27,252 nt of DNA from a virus. Positions 21,636-27,252 of the stretch are shown here, piece after piece. Positions within the stretch are counted from its first letter, which is position 1. The number at the start of each line of letters is the position of its first letter. A program made the position numbers and the translations under genes. Location of the stretch: positions 1-27,252 of the IMG/VR virus record IMGVR_UViG_3300008966_000005. One strand, 5' to 3'. The notes beneath the pieces are model-generated. The model was not told the origin of the DNA and did not search any database. It saw nothing but the letters and a program-made list of their open reading frames with translations.

Positions 21636-24218
21636 TTATCCCCAAGCGATGAACTCGACCACATCGCTGAGGAAGCGACTGCGGATCGAGACGAGAACCA
21701 CCGGCAGTCCGGCGTTCAGCCCGTAACGGTCAGTCTGCAGCGTCACGACGGTGAACGGCTCGTACAGGTAACCGGTACCGCCGTCCACCGAAGCAGCGAA
21801 CTTGAAGAACCGGCGCGGCACGCTCCACAGACCACCGACACGCGTCGCCTCGGTCTGCAGGTTCGTGGCGTCGGTGATCAAGGTCGGCGTCGGCTCCGCT
21901 TTCTTGGCGTGCGAGTACATGCCGTTCAGCGGCGTCGCGGTCTGGCGGATGAGCTGATACTTCGCCTTCAGCGTTTCGACCAGTGGGCGATCCGACGAAT
22001 AGATCGAGCCGGCGATCTCGCCCTCTGTGTGAACAGCGTAGTTCTCCTCGCCGGCGAGACGATCCGACAAACCCGGCGCGAGGTCGTACGCGACGAGCAC
22101 GTCGCCGACGAGCTCGATGTCGGTGAAGGTGGCGACGGATGCGCCCGGCGTCGGCGCCACGAGACGACCCATCTTGATCTTGTTCAGACGATCAACCCAT
22201 ACGCCACCAGTGAACGAACGAGCGATGGCCTGAAGCAGATCGTACGCGCGGTAGCCGGATTGATCGGTGTAGAACCCGAGAGCGTAGGACGCCGCAGTGT
22301 TCAGCGAGTCGAGCGAGGCCTGATCGAACGACGACGCGGGCAGGGACATACGACGCTGCAAAACATGCGGGACCATGGTGTTCACGCGATCGACGGTACT
22401 CAGCTCGTAGATTCGCAGGTTGTCGATGCGAAGATCTGTCGGGTTGACGATATTCGCCAAGAGCCAGACGTTGCCGGTGGCAGCGACGAAAGCGCCACGA
22501 AAAGTTCCCGCGCGATCGACGCGCGCTCGGTTGGCTCCACCGAGGTTCAAGTTGATGGAACCGCTCACGTAGTTCGTACACGTGACTTCGTAGATGTACG
22601 CTTTCCCAACAGTGAGGGGCGGAGTCGCAGTGAGTATGTTGGGCGCGTTCACCGCGTCGTTGCGGAAGAATCGACACTCACCGGCCACGGTCTGCGTGAT
22701 GATGGCGTTCGGAGCCACCTCGCTCGTCGTCCATCCGTTCGGGTTGTCTCCAGTCCAGTTCGTGAACAGCCCGATACCGCCGAGCGCGTCGGTAGCGGCC
22801 GGGTTCGTAGCGAACCCTACGACGTGCGCGCACTGCTTCCCAGCCGGATTCGTCTGTCGGCGGATGCCGAACCCTTTGTCCTTGGCGATGGTGGTGAAGT
22901 TCCAGCCCGTACCGACGCTGATCGCGACTCCTTGATCGCGCAGCGCAGTCACGCTCACCGCGTCGTCGGACACAACGTAGTCGGCATTCGCCGGAGAGTA
23001 CGTGGTCAGCGGCACGAAGACGCACTCGCCGAGACAGACCGGCTGCGCGCGTCCGACGAGCTGCGCGTTCGGTACGTCGCTCGGGAAGACCGTCGACTGC
23101 AACGGCGCGTCCACCACGGCGAGCGTGTCCTTGGTCACGACGGTGAGCCGCGATTCGTCAGCGACTTCGATGGTCTCGACGACACCGTATCCAACATCGG
23201 TGAACGTGGACAGCGAAGCAGCCGGGTCGCCGAGCCGCCAGCGAATGGGAGCGTCGCGGACGACGTACGTCAGCAACGCGTCCAATCCACCGTCCGGATT
23301 CTCGAGGTCGAACGTGCCGATGGGCGCGCCGCCGCTGCCGCCGGTGTTCCACTGCGCCACCGAAACGGTTCGCTCATACACCGGGTCGGCGTCGTCAGCG
23401 ATGCGGCCATCGTAGTACCGGCTCTTCGGCGTGTCGGTCTCGCGCGACGTGTAGCCTTCGCTCCCGAAATATCCGAGCTCGCCCCATGGCGTGAACCCAG
23501 TCGGGAGCCACGACCTGAGAGACGGCTCGTCGGTCACGAGGTGCACGATGCTGTTCGGGTCCTGCGCGCTGGCCACGATGTAGAACGCTCGCTTCGTACC
23601 AGGGAGCAGCGTCGAACGATTGTCGGTGATGCTACCGGCAGTCAGGAGGTTCGTGTACTTCGGCGAAGTGTCGGTGGACGGATTACCGCTGTAGAACCAC
23701 GTCGGTGCGCCGCCGATGTCCGTCGCCTTCCCGAACCAGATCTTGCCTTGATCGAGATCTACGGCAACGAGAACGTACTCGCCAGTCAGCATGCTCGTAC
23801 CGGTGTACCCGCCACCACTGACCCCGCCGTGATACGACGCGCCCGCTCCCGCGCTGAAGCCTCCAGTATGGATCGACCACGACTCGTTGTCCGGCGAGCC
23901 AGAACCGTTGAAGCCGGGAACGGTGTCTACGCCGAACGCCTGAGTACAGACCCCGATGTACGCTCCATTGTCCTGAAGCGTCGTCGCACGTACCGCGAAC
24001 AACAGCCGACCACCAGCACGCGGAGTGATGCTGAAGACGTTACCGACATCCGGGTAGAGCATGCCCGCGAAGCGATAAGCGTTCTTCGCGACCTCGAGGT
24101 TCGGCGAGTTGAAGTAGATCGTCTGTCCGCTCGCGCCGCCGGCGTTGTTGCCGCCGAAGCGAGTCCGGTCCCAGAGCGTGCGTTCGCCGACCTCGGCGAG
24201 TAGTACTCGACGAGCCAT
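21636..24218 (-). CDS. Large tail tip protein with SPRY-like domain
   Basis: This 860-residue protein follows the tape measure gene and is probably a tail tip or hub component. An SPRY/concanavalin-like domain spans about residues 60-215, with NAYIGV-like strands, SWSIHTGG, GYTGTS and VAVDLDQGKIWFGKATD, then APTWFYSGNP. A second beta-sandwich, possibly carbohydrate-binding, lies in the middle (INLNLGGANRARVDRAGTF to LRIDNLRIYEL). The C-terminal third looks structural (ATFTDIELVGDVLVAYD, GLWSVPRRFFKF). GGGAGG eight bases upstream supports the start. The large + strand frame in the same place is a shadow. No peptidase motif is seen. Confidence 0.8.
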   Translation of the reverse strand: MARRVLLAEVGERTLWDRTRFGGNNAGGASGQTIYFNSPNLEVAKNAYRFAGMLYPDVGNVFSITPRAGGRLLFAVRATTLQDNGAYIGVCTQAFGVDTVPGFNGSGSPDNESWSIHTGGFSAGAGASYHGGVSGGGYTGTSMLTGEYVLVAVDLDQGKIWFGKATDIGGAPTWFYSGNPSTDTSPKYTNLLTAGSITDNRSTLLPGTKRAFYIVASAQDPNSIVHLVTDEPSLRSWLPTGFTPWGELGYFGSEGYTSRETDTPKSRYYDGRIADDADPVYERTVSVAQWNTGGSGGAPIGTFDLENPDGGLDALLTYVVRDAPIRWRLGDPAASLSTFTDVGYGVVETIEVADESRLTVVTKDTLAVVDAPLQSTVFPSDVPNAQLVGRAQPVCLGECVFVPLTTYSPANADYVVSDDAVSVTALRDQGVAISVGTGWNFTTIAKDKGFGIRRQTNPAGKQCAHVVGFATNPAATDALGGIGLFTNWTGDNPNGWTTSEVAPNAIITQTVAGECRFFRNDAVNAPNILTATPPLTVGKAYIYEVTCTNYVSGSINLNLGGANRARVDRAGTFRGAFVAATGNVWLLANIVNPTDLRIDNLRIYELSTVDRVNTMVPHVLQRRMSLPASSFDQASLDSLNTAASYALGFYTDQSGYRAYDLLQAIARSFTGGVWVDRLNKIKMGRLVAPTPGASVATFTDIELVGDVLVAYDLAPGLSDRLAGEENYAVHTEGEIAGSIYSSDRPLVETLKAKYQLIRQTATPLNGMYSHAKKAEPTPTLITDATNLQTEATRVGGLWSVPRRFFKFAASVDGGTGYLYEPFTVVTLQTDRYGLNAGLPVVLVSIRSRFLSDVVEFIAWG

Positions 24219-24220
24219 GA

Positions 24221-27200
24221 TCAGCGCCTCCCACTACCGTCGCGCAACATCCAGTCGCGCATGAGCTTGTTCGACACCGCGGCCTCCTTCAGCAATTCGT
24301 CGAGCTTCTGCTTGATGTCGTCTTCGCCGCGCGTGGTCCCCACGCCGCGCGCCACCATGGTCGAGCGGAGCGTGCGCAGTTCGGCGACCACCGCACCGTC
24401 GCCGCCGCGAACTTCGATGCCGTAGCGACGCAGATCGCCGGCCGTCTCCGGATCGATGACCATCTCGCCGGCGTGAATGGTGGCGAGACCGTCGCGCGTG
24501 ACCATCGACGCACCACCGGCGTATCCCGGCGGAGTAGCAGTGGCAGGCGCGGGAGCGTTCTCGCGGCGAATGGCGGCAGCGACGTCGCGCGTAGCGGCGA
24601 GGAGCTGACGGAGCCAGTCGTTCGCCTCCATGAGTTCCTGAACATCGGGGTCTGCGGACGACGGGTCGATGTTGTCGAAGTACGGAGCGAGTGCGTTGCG
24701 CAGCGCGGGCGCGAGATCGGACACCTCGGCTTCCAGCGCGGCCAGAGCAGCGTTCGCATCCGCCTCCGTGACAGCGTCCTCGACTGCGGCGAGCAGCGGG
24801 CGCAGCCGGTCGCGCTGCTCCTCGGGCAGGCTGTTGATCGCGCCTTCCAGCGCGTCGTTCATGAGCGACTGTTTGTCGGCGAGGTCGCCGAGGTCCACGC
24901 CGAGCGAGGTGGCCAGTTCGCTGAGATCGACGCCGAGGCCCTGTGCCAATTCGGCCAGTCCGAGCGCCGACTCCGCAGTCAGCTCCTCGAGATTGATGCC
25001 GACAGACGCAGCCAGCTCCGCGACACCAGACCCGAGATCCACGAGCGAGATGCCGAGCGCGTCGGTGAGCTCTTCGAGGCTGATGCCGAGACCGCTAGCC
25101 ATCGCCGCGAGCGCTTCGACGCTCTGCGCGTTCAGGTCCTCGAGGTTCACGCCGAGGTCGGACGCGAGCATCTGGAGGTTGACGCCCATGTCTTCCGCGA
25201 GCTGAAGAACGCTGATGTCCAGCGCACCAGCGAGGTCACGCAGGTTGGCCGACAGGTCCATGGCCAGGAGCGTGCGATTGATCGCGTCCTGCTGCACAGT
25301 GGCCGCGTCGCGCGCTGCGTAGAGCTGCCGCAGTTCGTCGGACGGAACGAGCTGTACCGTGTTCGGCCCGCCGAGCTCACCACCGGGCAGGGTCACGCCG
25401 CTGACGCTGCGCAGGTCGTCGCGAATCTGCTCGAAGATGGCAGTGTAGTCGTCGCCGCTCGAGAAGAACGAACGAGCGAGCGTGAGGTACTGCTGCGCGA
25501 GCTGTGGCAGATTCTCGAGCGCCGTCGCATCGCCGCCGCGCGCCGCAGTCAGTGCCGACGCGTACTGCGCAGCGGCTTCGCGCATCTGCTGCTCAGGCGT
25601 GAGCGTCGTGAGCTGCGTATTGAGCAGCATGGAATCGAGGAACTTCTGGATGTTCTCCAGACCGCGCTGCCAGCGCGCGAACAGGTTGTCCGTGGCGCGC
25701 GTGACGCCGCCGACACCATCGCCGAGATCGCGACCAGAACCTTCCAGCTCAGCGATGCGCGCATTGATCGCGTCCAGCGAACCCGGCACGCCACCGTAGA
25801 GCCGAGCGATGAGATCGCGCGTACGCTGCTGGAGGATGTCGATGGCGGCGGACACCTGTCGCGCGGTCTGCATGTGAATCCACGCCAGCCGCGCCTCACC
25901 GGCACCGGCCTCGGTCGCAGCCTCGGCGGCAGCGTTCCCGCTGTCGATGATGTACCGCATCGCCCGATAGAAGTCGGTGCCGAGACCGCTGACTTCGTCG
26001 GTCGCTACGCCGAGCGAGTTCGCGTACTGCTCGCTGACCTCCGTGAACGCCAGCAGCGCGTCGCCGGCGCGGAGCCACTGCACGATTTCGTCGTCGGTGA
26101 GCGTCGGCATGGCCGCGGTGAAGGCTTCGCGGAACTCGCGCAGCGTGATGTCGGGATCGAGACCGAGCGCGGTGAGCTGGTTCGAGGAAGCAGCTCCGAG
26201 GCGCTCCACCTGTCGCGACAACAGTTCGCTCTGCGAGAAGAACCCGTTGAAGAACCGGTTCCATAGACGCGAGGCTTCGTCGATACCGCCAGCCGCGTCG
26301 GCGATGTCGGCAGCGAACTCGACGAACTCTTGGCGGTTGAGGTCCATCGTCACGCCGAGCAGGCCGGTGGCGTCCTCCAGCAGCCGCGTCGCAGTCACGA
26401 GGCGCGTGTACGTGTCCACCAGCGGCTCGCCGGCGCGCGCCATGTCTTCCACGAAGTCCACGACTTGCGTGAGCGAAGAGCCCTCGCCGAGCAGAGACGC
26501 GCCTTCGCGAATGTCCACGCTCGCTGCGAGCATGAGGCGCGCGCCGTCCATGAGCGCCTCGGCATCGCCGCGCCAGCGCTCGGCGACTTCGGTGGCGACG
26601 CCGCCCATGACGGTGTCGATCGTCTTGATGATGCCTTCGGCAGCGATGCGCGTGGCCGCAAGATCGGCGGTCGCCTCCTCCCACGTACGACCGATTACGT
26701 CGACGAAGATCTTCGTCGCCTTGACCTTGCCTTTCTTGTCGTACTCGGTGACCGTGCGGATCGCAGCCTCGATCATCTCGGGAGCTTCGGTCTTCAGCGA
26801 CTGCGCCGCGCGCACCATCACGTCGTTGATGGAGTTGAACAGGTCGGACGCGGCCTGTCGCGCCTCGTCGCCAGGATCGACCGACGTGGTGCGCCACTGA
26901 CGACCACGGAACAACGAGCGCTGACGCACTTCGGAGAGGTACGCGCTGGCGTCGCCACCTTGCGGACCGACAGACAACGTGGTGCCGCTGTCCTCGGCGC
27001 GGTAGCGAGTGCCGAAGAGCTTGCCACCGCTGATCATGTCGATGATGGCGGCGACCGCGAGCGCGATGGCCACCGGTCCGAGCGCCGCAGCCGCGCCGAC
27101 ACCACCGCTGACCGCGCCACCGATGGCAGTGCCGCCAGCCGCAGACGCGAGCGACGCGCCAGTGGCAGCGCCGAGCGCGATGGTGCCGCCAGCGTACGCG

Positions 27201-27252
27201 AGACCACCGTACGCCGCAGCGCCAGCGAGCGAGCCGCCGCTGCCGTTGGAGC
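24221..27252 (-). CDS. Tail tape measure protein (N-terminal end outside window)
   Basis: The frame is open to the end of the window, so about 1009 residues are seen and the start is missing; the GTG at 27073 is internal. The first visible part is a Gly/Ala-rich hydrophobic run (GGTAIGGAVSGGVGAAAAL then VAIALAVAAIIDMISGG), as in tape measure membrane segments. Long helical sequence follows. An 11-residue repeat (consensus LGVxLxxLAxx) spans roughly 24870-25225. The C-terminus has YAGGASMVTRDGLATIHAGEMVIDP, the usual tape-measure end motif. It sets tail length and is expelled on DNA ejection. The stop lies two bases before the next gene's start. Confidence 0.9.
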   Translation of the reverse strand, partial: SNGSGGSLAGAAAYGGLAYAGGTIALGAATGASLASAAGGTAIGGAVSGGVGAAAALGPVAIALAVAAIIDMISGGKLFGTRYRAEDSGTTLSVGPQGGDASAYLSEVRQRSLFRGRQWRTTSVDPGDEARQAASDLFNSINDVMVRAAQSLKTEAPEMIEAAIRTVTEYDKKGKVKATKIFVDVIGRTWEEATADLAATRIAAEGIIKTIDTVMGGVATEVAERWRGDAEALMDGARLMLAASVDIREGASLLGEGSSLTQVVDFVEDMARAGEPLVDTYTRLVTATRLLEDATGLLGVTMDLNRQEFVEFAADIADAAGGIDEASRLWNRFFNGFFSQSELLSRQVERLGAASSNQLTALGLDPDITLREFREAFTAAMPTLTDDEIVQWLRAGDALLAFTEVSEQYANSLGVATDEVSGLGTDFYRAMRYIIDSGNAAAEAATEAGAGEARLAWIHMQTARQVSAAIDILQQRTRDLIARLYGGVPGSLDAINARIAELEGSGRDLGDGVGGVTRATDNLFARWQRGLENIQKFLDSMLLNTQLTTLTPEQQMREAAAQYASALTAARGGDATALENLPQLAQQYLTLARSFFSSGDDYTAIFEQIRDDLRSVSGVTLPGGELGGPNTVQLVPSDELRQLYAARDAATVQQDAINRTLLAMDLSANLRDLAGALDISVLQLAEDMGVNLQMLASDLGVNLEDLNAQSVEALAAMASGLGISLEELTDALGISLVDLGSGVAELAASVGINLEELTAESALGLAELAQGLGVDLSELATSLGVDLGDLADKQSLMNDALEGAINSLPEEQRDRLRPLLAAVEDAVTEADANAALAALEAEVSDLAPALRNALAPYFDNIDPSSADPDVQELMEANDWLRQLLAATRDVAAAIRRENAPAPATATPPGYAGGASMVTRDGLATIHAGEMVIDPETAGDLRRYGIEVRGGDGAVVAELRTLRSTMVARGVGTTRGEDDIKQKLDELLKEAAVSNKLMRDWMLRDGSGRR
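24870..25225 (-). repeat. 11-residue coding repeats in the tape measure gene
   Basis: About ten units of 11 residues follow each other in the protein, for example MGVNLQMLASD, LGVNLEDLNAQ, LGISLEELTDA, LGISLVDLGSG, LGVDLSELATS and LGVDLGDLADK. Some units are degenerate or carry one-residue length changes. Hendecad spacing suits a long, slightly right-handed coiled coil. Confidence 0.7.

Noticed and set aside
21621-24203. 860-residue open frame on the + strand opposite the tail tip gene
   Set aside because: It mirrors the real gene, is rich in Arg, has no domain, and runs against all neighbours. Long shadow frames are expected in GC-rich coding DNA.
24473-26266. 597-residue open frame on the + strand opposite the tape measure gene
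   Set aside because: Low-complexity Arg/Glu/Val-rich translation, opposite a clear tape measure gene with its end motif.
1-27252. tRNA or rRNA genes, integrase or transposase
   Set aside because: No recognisable tRNA cloverleaf, rRNA stretch, recombinase or transposase motif was found by reading; short RNAs could still be missed without a tool.

Overview
This window looks like part of the genome of a tailed double-stranded DNA phage, or a closely related prophage, of a Gram-negative host. The DNA is GC-rich. Genes are packed tightly, with many ATGA or GTGA stop/start overlaps and a Shine-Dalgarno motif before most starts. The lysis block contains a lipoprotein o-spanin nested in an i-spanin gene, which fits a host with an outer membrane. 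A very long tape measure protein followed by tail-tip genes points to a long-tailed, siphovirus-like particle. I cannot name the host or phage genus from sequence reading alone.

Layout. From 1 to 14577 everything reads on the + strand. The first part (1-6449) is replication and recombination: the end of an ATP-dependent DNA ligase, small hypothetical genes, a cysteine-rich protein that may bind single-stranded DNA, a family A DNA polymerase with proofreading domain, a Cas4-like Fe-S nuclease, a VRR-NUC nuclease and an SNF2-type helicase. The second part (6446-12586) is a metabolic island: GT-B glycosyltransferase, radical SAM/SPASM enzyme, a HMUDK_hel/alphaGPT-PPlase-like DNA base hypermodification protein, a thymidylate synthase homologue, a DUF3310 protein, a GalE-like epimerase and a cupin. 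I read this as a candidate pathway for making and decorating a modified pyrimidine in phage DNA. A good sigma70-type promoter at about 12609-12638 then drives a lysine-rich small protein that ends at a clear terminator. After a 15-bp tandem repeat array come two more hypothetical genes.

From 27252 down to 14974 everything reads on the - strand: tape measure (partial), an 860-aa tail protein with an SPRY-like domain, a 297-aa tail-associated protein, a 92-aa protein of unknown role, a run of probable tail fibre and receptor-binding proteins, then a lysis block (membrane PAS protein, holin, transglycosylase endolysin, Rz and Rz1). The two transcription units converge at 14578-14973, a gene-free stretch with a strong hairpin and several GC-rich direct repeats and palindromes.

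The most interesting system is the island at 6446-12586. The thymidylate synthase homologue has substitutions at the tryptophans that protect the methylene intermediate, consistent with a hydroxymethylase. The glycosyltransferase, epimerase, radical SAM enzyme and hypermodification protein could then build a further group on the 5-hydroxymethyl pyrimidine. No DNA kinase, PLP enzyme or acetyltransferase of the known thymidine hypermodification pathways is seen here, so the chemistry could be different from those described.
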